A DNA stretch of 64,000 nucleotides, taken from contig JAFEAV010000002.1 of NCBI GenBank assembly GCA_018266215.1, positions 62,001 through 126,000 of the forward strand, read 5' to 3'. Below, one piece after another: positions 28,301-34,988 of this stretch (positions within the stretch are counted from its first letter, which is position 1; every line of letters begins with the position of its first letter). Both the position numbers and the translations under genes were made by a program. This DNA comes from Cyanobacteria bacterium SZAS LIN-3 (lineage in GTDB: Bacteria; Cyanobacteriota; Vampirovibrionia; Obscuribacterales; Obscuribacteraceae). The notes beneath the pieces are model-generated. The model saw nothing but the letters and a program-made list of their open reading frames with translations, was not told the origin of the DNA and ran no database searches.

Positions 28301-30802
28301 GGTACCGTCAAAGTCACTGCTGCCGGTACTCTCACCTATGAGAAGGGTGCTGCTGTATTTAAGAATGCCAACAACAATTTGCTCCTATCTGGCGCTAAGG
28401 GGCTCTCGGTTCTCGATCCCAATGCCCTGAATTCAGGATTGACGTCTTTGTCGCTCTCTACCGGAGCTGCAACGCCCTTTGTGATCAACACTACAGACGC
28501 AAAACAGCTGCTAAACGGCACTGCCTTTGACATTAGTGCTGGAACTGTATCCATCACGGCTATCAAGGGTATCACTGTGAATGGTGCAATTGGCGCCACT
28601 TCTAGCGGTGTTTCTCTTGTCTTGGACACGTCCAGCTTGTTGAATAATGGTGTCATTGGCGGTGCTGCCGGCGGTTCGACACTCTCCTTCATCGATAACG
28701 GCAAGAATGCCCTCGGTGTTAATGCTGCCGGAACCGGGAAATACAGCAATTTTGATGAGGTTGTCTTTAATGCTGCCGGCGGTAATGTTGTGCTCGGCAA
28801 TCTCTTCAGTGCCGCAAATCTCGACGGTAAGCTGGCTACGGTGACAATTACAGCCGGGGGCAGTGTGACATTCCCGTCTACCACTCCGGCTATCCATGTC
28901 TTGGATGGCGGCGCAATCAGCGTCACTGCCGCCTCTCTGGCCTCAACGGCGAGTACACCGATAACCTTCGGTCTCAATGGGACCGGCGCCGGTACTGTCA
29001 CCATCAACGATAAGGCTTCCCTTTCAATCGGCACGGGCAAAGGCAACATCTCGATTTCTGCGCCCCATGGGTTGGCAGATGTCACCTCCGGTGGCACATT
29101 GACCGTGGTCAATGCTTTCTCTCCCGGAAGCTTCAGACTGGTCGGAGCGTCAGTTGCGGTGAAGGCCAACGTCGACGCGTCTTTCGGCAATGTCGGCACA
29201 CTTCAGTCCACTGGTAAGACGGGCACTATCACAACCGATGCCCTGGTTACCGTCAAGGCTAATCAGCTGACCATTGGGCAGGTGAACACCGCCGCCAAGA
29301 CGGCCATCAATATCAATGGCAATAATCTTTTGTTGGGCGGCGGAGGCTTTGCCGGCGCGCTCAATTTGAATAACATCAGCGGCGGAACACCGACTCTAAC
29401 TTTCAACTCACCGTTGACCTCCTTTACTTATAAGGGTGCAGCCGGAACGGCGACTACAGTCAATGCTCTGACGACCACGGCAGGATCGATAAATATCACA
29501 TCCGGTGGTGACCTCAGTACCGCCCTTGCTTCGACCTTCTCGGCCAATGGTGGCGGCATTACTTTGATTGCTGGTTCCGGCGTGACCAGCGCTAAGTTGG
29601 ATATCGGCATGGGTGGCACGTACAACACAAATGGCGGCAGTATTACGTTTCAGAACGTCGCCACGCTCACCCCTGTGATAAGTATCGGGCTGGGGACCAA
29701 TATCCACGCATCAGCCACTGCTAAGGGCGTCGGTCAGGTCTCAATCGTCAATGGAAAGACGATCCCCAATCCTCCCACTGCCGGCACCACGCCGGTCAAT
29801 CCGCCTACTGTCTTCACAACTGGTGGTGCCGGTGTCTTCTATACAAATGGCAGCAAGGCTGTGGTGGCAGTTGGTCCCAACACTCTGAATGCTTTCGGTC
29901 GAAATGTTGTGTTCAACACAGGACTCGGTTCGATCACGATCGACAACACTATCATCACGGCTGACCCGCCTGTTGATGGTGCTGCACCGATAGTGATGGC
30001 AGCCGCTGTCCCCGTTGTCGCCAGTCAGCCGCATCTGCAGGCGCAGCCGCTCGTCAGTATGTCCAGCGCCTTCGATGTCGCCGGCCCCGCGCTTACGGTC
30101 TCTGGCGGCACTGCCAATCTGGCCGCAATAACCAATCTCGCGGCTATGACTAACCTGGTTAATCAAAGTCAGGTGACCCCTGGTGTAAGCGCCTCTTCCG
30201 TCCAGTCGCTGACTGCCGGTCGAGCTGGAGCTGTGCCGGGTGGGCTGGTATTGTCCGGTGAGGTCAGCAATGTCTGCGTCAAAGACCTTATGTCCGGTCC
30301 TGCTCTTATCGCTCCGGACAAGGACACGGTCGTGCGGACCGGTTTCGGCAGTGTCAGAGTGGCTGCGCGGGCGGTGGCATTGATTGTTGCGTTCGAGGGC
30401 GGACTGGCCGTGTACAACCTGCACGACAACAGGCATGATGCCGTGGTCGTTGAGAGGGGTGCGCAGAAGCTCAGCATCATGCCCGGTCAGAATGCTGTTG
30501 TCACCAATCGAAATGTCCGCTTCTTCGAAGAAGTGAATCCCGCCGCGTTCGTCGGTTATCGCCGTGTGTCTGGTCGGATCGATGAATCCGGCGTCAAGAC
30601 ATTCCGCAGTGAGTTCAATATATTCTCGCTGATACAGGGCTGTGAGCCGCTCAAGCAGCTGATTAAGTCGGATGAACCGGCTAAGCAGAAGCTCGTTAAC
30701 TCCATGCTCAAAACCGCGGCTATCCTATTCACGACCGGCTCGCCCGTGCCCTATCAGCAGATGGTGGTACCGCCGATGACTGCGATGAATAAAACGCAGT
30801 AA
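22382..30802 (+). CDS. Giant beta-repeat surface protein P3 with glycine-rich block
   Basis: 2806 residues, ATG at 22382 with GGAG 10 bases upstream. The N-terminus has the extended signal motif RYTVRQRLLSGSLTLA and a probable cleavage site after TTALA (near residue 45). The shared N-terminal domain lies at about 134-275 (KDVNLNS...NIYNGYG). TGDPTYYN, the P3 form of the SGDPTYFN block, is near 464, preceded by a TACSAHV segment as in P1. A glycine-rich block covers about 710-1016, at the same point as in P2. Two repeats of about 262 residues start near 1595 and 1857. The FecR-like domain and helical tail (about 2640-2806) end in PPMTAMNKTQ. P2 and P3 are the closest pair in layout and upstream DNA. 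P4 begins only 53 bases after the stop, so P3 and P4 may share a transcript. Surface or matrix function is inferred. Confidence 0.75.
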   Translation: MQTIQRARFEVESALAAPARYTVRQRLLSGSLTLAMGGSATATTALANTPAGWGTHTTPVNHHAGSLTTAGFAQTFGTHSAAAAATTNLQTAAVGHAAVPVNPLHSMVHAGAFLHSWQHVGHTLPAFATQPVAAKDVNLNSAQPLFAAGGLANFHTITLDIGGKQQQINFDTKLTGAELVAAQQVLSGGKQEITINARGVATGGVFDLSNATMSAITTAVGGSVGSLYISRGVQAIDTLSSLNLSGSLINLGSIVVGADAASKGQVVDVINASNIYNGYGASIMSAALNSALTPTGITLNATNAFVNSGNISSSSVLNISANSISNLYAGTGVANVHNQATLHAAQNVNLMAATITNTGLISSTSGNVNFSGGPAGGDISVFNTLGTIQAQNGNINFNQAGYTGISNINVVGGDWLSKQLNFNANEGAIEANVGQLTGVVNGTACSAHVTADTAALNLGGLNITGDPTYYNTGGDVIIGKGFAAVPGQALAVVASGNIIGNGGALDTHSTTGNGGAITLIAGANFTSPPPVNNQVGPDSGTTIALANNNKTVGNGSATGGYIDLSGVFFNAKSGFSQISAFDSSSTVGSGGNILVVAYSGTGKGSGSIIFPNDASAPITVDARGSNGPANSGAVTILGGGANIFVTSSINSGDLTIKGGVPTIIGGTATIKDGSILTGSWDVVGAPQPTNTFIGMSGIYNAKTVTVDTFGEVQSFGGIFTAGAAGAAGVQGINGGKGGNGGDGGKVSITGNGVFVDFIDTSGGGGGGGAEGADGGAGGKAGDVILTAKNDNIQLFSQINAAGGGGGGGGGAGTGGVAGKGGAGGSGGNVTIDTPFSFVANPTVNVPEISINSYSGGNGGSGGLNTAGVTGGGGGGGGGSYGGGGGGGAAGFDTLGAAGGGGGGGTGAGGGGGGDGASKAAGGGGGTSAGYLGYTGGTGGVNGGLPGSGGFTPTGVGGNGGGLGGTVGGGGAGGKYESGGTGGASTISGTSGSPVTTVGGTSVVSLKVGDATGSAKVPIEINAPNLAITGKNNKTASVFVVSFTDQLNLNASTMGLGTTLSVSNQDNVGAGVLNVSGNVTGGAVVNLSGIGGITNTAGTVAAQTVNLSSSKGSIAASTSANSLSAVAVGTNVTINEVASSAGATNVLASSVGGGGTFTVNSTQQLNVTGAIIASQGTLNLTESGNSPIGINITAAPAVGNTGKINLTTTGTGSINTTKLLTANDITIVSGGAVGSASKPLLTNAFNSITVTQNSAESVFIKDSSTGTLKVGGTGQSISGITLVSAAKNLQISNLQFTNVNVQDTYNVAKQTSLLSIGAGGIVGNAGGTVSITTALASIDEGVGGVISGTKVTLSSASGDVGKSATITVAAPNLTANAVKGSVNVTDIGAGATTLNAGTALNNYSVTANGLTVVGAINGTTIDLTAGKGTSIVVGAAIGKTSSQNVTLTADNSITQSSSKALISGTSVKLLSNTGDVGSLSQAISTKATSTLTVDGSNTSNLYVSQAGNIVLGPSSAGSLHFTDSGVVTVSSALSYGDLVMNTPSLVMSGAGTIKTTSSATFISPAKLSITGSSGSITAVGSLTLGGTVGGKTTTSITLGDAKTGAGNPLDKALSTNAGTINLAIVTTGNFTSGLSTLRTDTSSNAGTVNIKAANVINVTNPNGVITISADANSGGALTGGSVVLQLTGTQAVTLDDNPSVGKNPAPFFLTARGGTSSGTAGSISATTAGNLTVLAGGFDLGTGLKGGSVTLSSAKNLAVVADSLNKAANLQSVTLSSGGTTPFTVGSGSSPVNGTIGNVAAAVVSINSGGGIVMGTGATVAATSSSTFSNNTGVLTIVGADDSITPGASLTLSAKSGITLGDAKNLGVNNPLKSIGSGVLDNLTINTGGNFTGNYSALDLKSSNPNGGNLTVTVGNIVNPVATLNPISLKADGVTNGGVVTVNITGTQAVLIGSGTIAKGQTGLNISAAGSAGFGTVKVTAAGTLTYEKGAAVFKNANNNLLLSGAKGLSVLDPNALNSGLTSLSLSTGAATPFVINTTDAKQLLNGTAFDISAGTVSITAIKGITVNGAIGATSSGVSLVLDTSSLLNNGVIGGAAGGSTLSFIDNGKNALGVNAAGTGKYSNFDEVVFNAAGGNVVLGNLFSAANLDGKLATVTITAGGSVTFPSTTPAIHVLDGGAISVTAASLASTASTPITFGLNGTGAGTVTINDKASLSIGTGKGNISISAPHGLADVTSGGTLTVVNAFSPGSFRLVGASVAVKANVDASFGNVGTLQSTGKTGTITTDALVTVKANQLTIGQVNTAAKTAININGNNLLLGGGGFAGALNLNNISGGTPTLTFNSPLTSFTYKGAAGTATTVNALTTTAGSINITSGGDLSTALASTFSANGGGITLIAGSGVTSAKLDIGMGGTYNTNGGSITFQNVATLTPVISIGLGTNIHASATAKGVGQVSIVNGKTIPNPPTAGTTPVNPPTVFTTGGAGVFYTNGSKAVVAVGPNTLNAFGRNVVFNTGLGSITIDNTIITADPPVDGAAPIVMAAAVPVVASQPHLQAQPLVSMSSAFDVAGPALTVSGGTANLAAITNLAAMTNLVNQSQVTPGVSASSVQSLTAGRAGAVPGGLVLSGEVSNVCVKDLMSGPALIAPDKDTVVRTGFGSVRVAARAVALIVAFEGGLAVYNLHDNRHDAVVVERGAQKLSIMPGQNAVVTNRNVRFFEEVNPAAFVGYRRVSGRIDESGVKTFRSEFNIFSLIQGCEPLKQLIKSDEPAKQKLVNSMLKTAAILFTTGSPVPYQQMVVPPMTAMNKTQ
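24511..25430 (+). repeat. Glycine-rich block of P3
   Basis: About 305 codons of GG/GGX-rich sequence with scattered strands (KVSITGNGVFVDFIDTSG, NVTIDTPFSF). It occupies the same position as the P2 block, between an NAKTVTVD-type strand and the conserved stretch before APNLAITG. Codon use within the glycine runs is mixed. Confidence 0.7.
27164..28690 (+). repeat. Two-copy tandem repeat of about 262 codons in P3
   Basis: Copy A starts at 27164 and copy B at 27950, a period of 786 bases. It carries the same ordered motifs as in P2 (LGDAK-NPL, GNFT, LTGTQAV, NGT.GN). P1 has a single, more divergent unit beginning near 10448. The end of copy B is approximate. Confidence 0.6.
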
Positions 30803-30855
30803 CAGAAGAAACATAATTGGAAACACTGTCTGACGTCTTACAGGGCTTTCGTTTT

Positions 30856-33800
30856 ATGAAAATTGATTGGTATCGGATCATGGGCACAACTTCAGTTGTC
30901 ACTGCCCTATCGTTCCAGCTGGTGGGTTCTGCCGCAGTGCTGGCTTACGCTCCATCGCCGCATCATCTGAATCCACCCAATGCACTGACAGGTCTCGGCG
31001 CTGCTCATCCAGGTCACTCCCTGCAGAATTTGCATCAAAACCCGACCAATTTTTCCAATGCAGGTGGTCATCCGGCCTTCGTATTTCATCCTGCAAGTAA
31101 CGGCCCTGTCAACGGTTTCAGCACCTTCGTGAGCGCGTCGAGTCCTGCATTTTTGCATCTGCTCTCATCCGACGCTGCTGGGCAAAAGTTTGATCTTGAT
31201 TTGGGTTCGACGGAGGAATCTATCAGGGGGAGTGCCGTAGCAGGTTTGTCGAACGCCTCAGTCACTATCCGCGCAGGTAATCAGCAACTGACGGTTACCG
31301 GCAATACACTGCTCACTCCGGCAGAAGTTGCTGCGGTATATCAAGTGCTTGCGACCGGACATCAGGGTTTGCGACTAGATGCTGATGGCGCGGCCAGTGG
31401 CGGTTCGTTGCGCTTGTCTCCGACTCTTTTATCCCAAATTTCGGGACTGGTCATTCCCCAGGGAGTGAGTGTCCTTGAGAAAGTAGGGGGCACTGGACAG
31501 CAGATAAGTTTGACGGATGGTCTGACCAATGCCGGAAGGCTTATCTTTACCGGCGGTAGCAGGTCCGGAGGCATTGAAATTGACACCTCTTCCATTCTTA
31601 ATGCGGTTGGCGCTGTCATCACTTCCGCGCCGTCACTGACGCTGTCAGCCTCGGACTCTGTGACTAATTCCGGAAGCATAATCTCAAACGGTTCTCTCAA
31701 TCTTGTAGCCAATCACATCTCCGCTACGCCTGCCGCCGTGTTTCAGGCAACAGGTAGTCTGAATGTATTCAGTCCCAACCATGCTGATGTGACGCTTAAT
31801 GGAGGTGTTTACAGAGGTCGGGAAATCAATCTGCTCTTACCCACAGGGACATTGCGCGTCGATGTTGCCGAGATGGATGGCCCCGTCAATGTCACTGCCT
31901 GCAATGCCTCTGTGGCGGCGCAGCACGGGACACTATTTATTAACTCGTCCAGGATAAGTGGTGATCCTTACTTTGCCAGCGGCGGCGACTTGCAATTAAA
32001 TACCGCTAGTTTCAACACGCTCGGCGATGTCTTTGTCGCTCTGGCCGGTGGCAATATCACTGCAAACGGCACGGGCACTATCGATACGAGTGGAGGGCCG
32101 GGTAGTCAGATTATGATAGAAGCCGGGGTCACATACACCGATCCGGGCAATGGGCACTATGTGCCGGGCGGACCCAGTGCGACCGGCGGTAATATTGATC
32201 TGACCGGTGTCAATCTGAAAACTGCCGGTGGCGATGTTACGCTTCTGGCCAATCGCGTTGCCTCTACCGGTGGTGCCGTCACCGTCGGTAATATTACTAC
32301 GGATGGCAATATCGGGCATCCCGACGCCGGTAATGTATTTGTCGTTGCCGCTGATACTACTACGATTGGCAACATCTCCGCCAATGGCGCTGATATGTTC
32401 AGTACCAGCCTTGATGGAGGTGGTGGCGGCAATGTGAAAATCGATATTACCGGAGCGAGCCTTCTTACTGTCGGTAATATCGTGGCCAACGGAGGCCGAG
32501 GTGGCTCTACTGTGGCCGGGGTCTCCGGCGACGGTGGTGCCGGTGGGGATGGCGGCGATGGCTATTCGTATGATTTTCTGCCTGCCACGGGCGGGACCGG
32601 CGGTACTGGCGGTGCCAGCCTCCCCTATATCACGGGTGTCGGAATCGCTATCGGCTACGGTGGCCAGGGTGGACTGTCCGACAAGGCCGGCTCGCCCGGT
32701 ATTCAGGGGGATCCTGGCGTGGGCAAGGGCGGTGATGGGGGCAAAGGCGGTACGACGCTGGCGTCTACCAATTCCGGGCACGCCGGCTATGACGGTAAAA
32801 ATGGCGCTGATGGACTGGCTGGTACCACTGGTGGTGACGGTAAGGACGGCGGGGACGGTGGCAAAATTGAAATTCATGCCGAAGGTGACATTATTGTAGG
32901 AGCGATCCAGTCGATGGGCGGTAACGGTGGCGTAGGCACTCATGGTGGGCATGGCGGCTCCGGGGGCTCCGGGGGTAGTGGCGGCCATGGCGATAACGGC
33001 ACAGACCAGCCGATCGAAAATCCGGGCGCTACTGTCGGACTCGCCGGTGGAACGGGGGGCGCTGGCGGCAATGGCGGAGATGGCGGTGATGGCGGCGAAG
33101 GTGGTGAGGGCGGAAAAGGTGGAAAAGGCGGTGAGGGGGGAGAGATTTCCATCGTCACGGATGGTTCGCTGACCTTTCATACTCCTCTGGGAACTGTTTA
33201 CGCGCTGGACGCTCGCGGCGGAATTGGTGGCTCTGGCGGTGCCGGCGGTGTTGGCGGATCCGGAGGCAACGGCGGCTCTGGCGGTGAAGGTGGGCGAGGT
33301 GGCGCCAGTCAGAAGGGAGGGAGTAAATTCAACTACGATAGAACCGTCGATGGTGTAGACCTTGGCACTTTGACGACATTTTCTCCGGGCAATGGCGGCG
33401 ATGGTGGAGATAGTGGTAAAGGCGGTGCCGGGGGAGCCGGAGGTGACGGCGGTGGCGGCGGTGAAGGCGGTGAGGGCGGAGCCGGAGGTTCAGTTACACT
33501 TAGCGGCAGTTCTATTGTTTCCAATTACACATTTAAGGGCAGCACTTTTGAGCAGGTCTTCATTGCCAGCGTTGTTGGAGGCAGTGGTGGCAATGGCGGC
33601 CCGGGGGCAACTCCCGGTAACGGAGGCTTTGGTGGCGACGGCGGGAAGGCCGGACAGGCCGGCTTCTCCATGAAACAACAATACACGGACAATACTCCGG
33701 TGAACAGCGCTCTGGAGTCGCCGGCTAACCCTCCGGCCCTGGCTCCTGACGGGGCCCTGGGTAAATACATCAACGGTGGGAAGGGCGGCGATGCCGGAAC

Positions 33801-34890
33801 GGCCGGAGACGGCGGCACCGGTGGTGATGCTGGGCACTCGGGTGTATTTGGTCTGGGGACGCACAACATCAAGATTGGTTCGATAGACGGCACCACTGCC
33901 TGGGATCCCGCCGCGGTCAAAGTTCATGTCTTTGCCGCCGCTCCCGGTGCCGGTGGTCCTGCGGGATACGTAAATCCCGATTTCGCTTACCAGGGATTGG
34001 GTGGTACGACCTATTTGCAGACAGATCCTGCTGAAGCTGGAGATCCTGTCATACTCGGAAACGAAGGCCTGAAAGGAAAACTTACGCTGCCAACGGCGAT
34101 ACAATTTCCTCCAGCTGGAGTTCCTTTAGGTCCGCTAGATCATTCCGGCGGCGTCGACCACCACGGCGGTGGTGGCACCAACCAGGGCGCGGCTTTCCAG
34201 GGCTGGATCGATGCCGGTAAGGCTACTGTCTCAACATTTGACACGCTCAATAGCGGCGGCAAATTCTCTGCGCTGATGGATTTTGCTGCGCCTTTTCCCA
34301 CTGGTGTGCTTGCCTATACTCCTCAACCGGAGTCGCCATCTGCATTGACGAGCGCGATAAGCGATGCTCCATCTGAAAGTATCCCCCAGACTGCCTTGAT
34401 CAGCCCCGCTAAGCAAACAGAAATAGCCACTAAATACGGTACTGTCAGAATTGCTCCCGGCTCGATGGTCCTCCTTGTCGGAGCTGAGGACGGCTTAGCG
34501 GTTTACGATCTCCACGACGACAAAACCGGCAGTGTCACGGTCGAGACTGGCAACCACAGCTTTACTCTCGTCCCGGGCAAGCATCTGACCTTCAGCCGCT
34601 ATAGACGGGCGGATTTCGCCCGGGCAAATAAGTTACCGTTTGTCCTTTATCGGTCGCCGGTGCGTCATCGTATTTCTGACGAGCAGTTCTGTTACTGCGG
34701 CGATTACAGTGTTGCGTCCCTTGTAGCCAATTTCGCCCCTTTTAGCGCAATGCTGGCATCCAGCGATGCCCGCACGCAAAAACTTGCGAAAAACACACTT
34801 AAAACCGCGGCAATTTTGCACCAGTTGACAGCCGGTTCGAAGCCCTATGAGCTGATGGTTCAAGTGTCTCGGCTAGCGATGGCAAAATAG
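30856..34890 (+). CDS. Shorter giant surface protein P4 with long GGX-repeat block
   Basis: 1344 residues from the ATG at 30856 (AGGG at 30842-30845); a TTG at 30817 in frame would add 13 residues without a better ribosome site. It has a conventional signal peptide (MKIDWYRIMGTTSVV..., likely cleaved near VLAYA), not the RQR motif of P1-P3. Residues about 111-280 are a divergent version of the shared N-terminal domain (LTPAEVAAVYQVLATG). A TACNASVAAQ...SGDPYF block is near 350-370. Residues about 516-995 are dominated by GGX triplets, often in strict three-residue register with D, E, K, N, S or A as X. The C-terminal FecR-like domain plus helical tail (about 1179-1344: KYGTVRIAPGSMVLLV...LVPGKHLTF...LKTAAILHQL) matches P1-P3. 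Nearest neighbour downstream is a barrel-like outer membrane protein. Role inferred: companion or cap subunit of the same surface structure. Confidence 0.72.
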   Translation: MKIDWYRIMGTTSVVTALSFQLVGSAAVLAYAPSPHHLNPPNALTGLGAAHPGHSLQNLHQNPTNFSNAGGHPAFVFHPASNGPVNGFSTFVSASSPAFLHLLSSDAAGQKFDLDLGSTEESIRGSAVAGLSNASVTIRAGNQQLTVTGNTLLTPAEVAAVYQVLATGHQGLRLDADGAASGGSLRLSPTLLSQISGLVIPQGVSVLEKVGGTGQQISLTDGLTNAGRLIFTGGSRSGGIEIDTSSILNAVGAVITSAPSLTLSASDSVTNSGSIISNGSLNLVANHISATPAAVFQATGSLNVFSPNHADVTLNGGVYRGREINLLLPTGTLRVDVAEMDGPVNVTACNASVAAQHGTLFINSSRISGDPYFASGGDLQLNTASFNTLGDVFVALAGGNITANGTGTIDTSGGPGSQIMIEAGVTYTDPGNGHYVPGGPSATGGNIDLTGVNLKTAGGDVTLLANRVASTGGAVTVGNITTDGNIGHPDAGNVFVVAADTTTIGNISANGADMFSTSLDGGGGGNVKIDITGASLLTVGNIVANGGRGGSTVAGVSGDGGAGGDGGDGYSYDFLPATGGTGGTGGASLPYITGVGIAIGYGGQGGLSDKAGSPGIQGDPGVGKGGDGGKGGTTLASTNSGHAGYDGKNGADGLAGTTGGDGKDGGDGGKIEIHAEGDIIVGAIQSMGGNGGVGTHGGHGGSGGSGGSGGHGDNGTDQPIENPGATVGLAGGTGGAGGNGGDGGDGGEGGEGGKGGKGGEGGEISIVTDGSLTFHTPLGTVYALDARGGIGGSGGAGGVGGSGGNGGSGGEGGRGGASQKGGSKFNYDRTVDGVDLGTLTTFSPGNGGDGGDSGKGGAGGAGGDGGGGGEGGEGGAGGSVTLSGSSIVSNYTFKGSTFEQVFIASVVGGSGGNGGPGATPGNGGFGGDGGKAGQAGFSMKQQYTDNTPVNSALESPANPPALAPDGALGKYINGGKGGDAGTAGDGGTGGDAGHSGVFGLGTHNIKIGSIDGTTAWDPAAVKVHVFAAAPGAGGPAGYVNPDFAYQGLGGTTYLQTDPAEAGDPVILGNEGLKGKLTLPTAIQFPPAGVPLGPLDHSGGVDHHGGGGTNQGAAFQGWIDAGKATVSTFDTLNSGGKFSALMDFAAPFPTGVLAYTPQPESPSALTSAISDAPSESIPQTALISPAKQTEIATKYGTVRIAPGSMVLLVGAEDGLAVYDLHDDKTGSVTVETGNHSFTLVPGKHLTFSRYRRADFARANKLPFVLYRSPVRHRISDEQFCYCGDYSVASLVANFAPFSAMLASSDARTQKLAKNTLKTAAILHQLTAGSKPYELMVQVSRLAMAK
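32405..33870 (+). repeat. GGX-triplet block of P4
   Basis: About 490 codons with several long runs in strict GGX register (for example GGNGGDGGDGGEGGEGG), interrupted by short beta segments such as KIEIHAEGDIIVG. X is mainly charged or small. Known proteins with strict GGX repeats can form polyglycine-II helix bundles; that fold is an inference here. Confidence 0.65.
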
Positions 34891-34988
34891 CCGGTAATTT
34901 CAGGCACGATTAGCGCTTGTTAACCGGCTTGACCTACGTGTTAGAATTGAGCACCCCCGTAGCTCTTTAGACGCTCAGGCATTACCAA

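Noticed and set aside
6756..30802. Classical two-partner secretion exoproteins (FHA type)
   Set aside because: The logic is similar (large beta-solenoid), but I do not find the haemagglutination/TPS domain motifs (NPNL, NPNGI), and no POTRA-bearing partner is next to them.
8181..33180. Many long minus-strand open frames opposite the giant genes (for example 8181-9122, 10553-11185, 28336-29199, 31996-33180)
   Set aside because: They are rich in P, A, T, V or R, as expected from reading G/N/T-rich coding sequence backwards. They have no ribosome sites and no domain motifs, and they lie fully inside better frames.
15740..33870. CRISPR array or collagen-like gene in the glycine-rich blocks
   Set aside because: There are no repeat-spacer units of constant length, and the triplets are GGX rather than the G-X-Y with proline typical of collagen.
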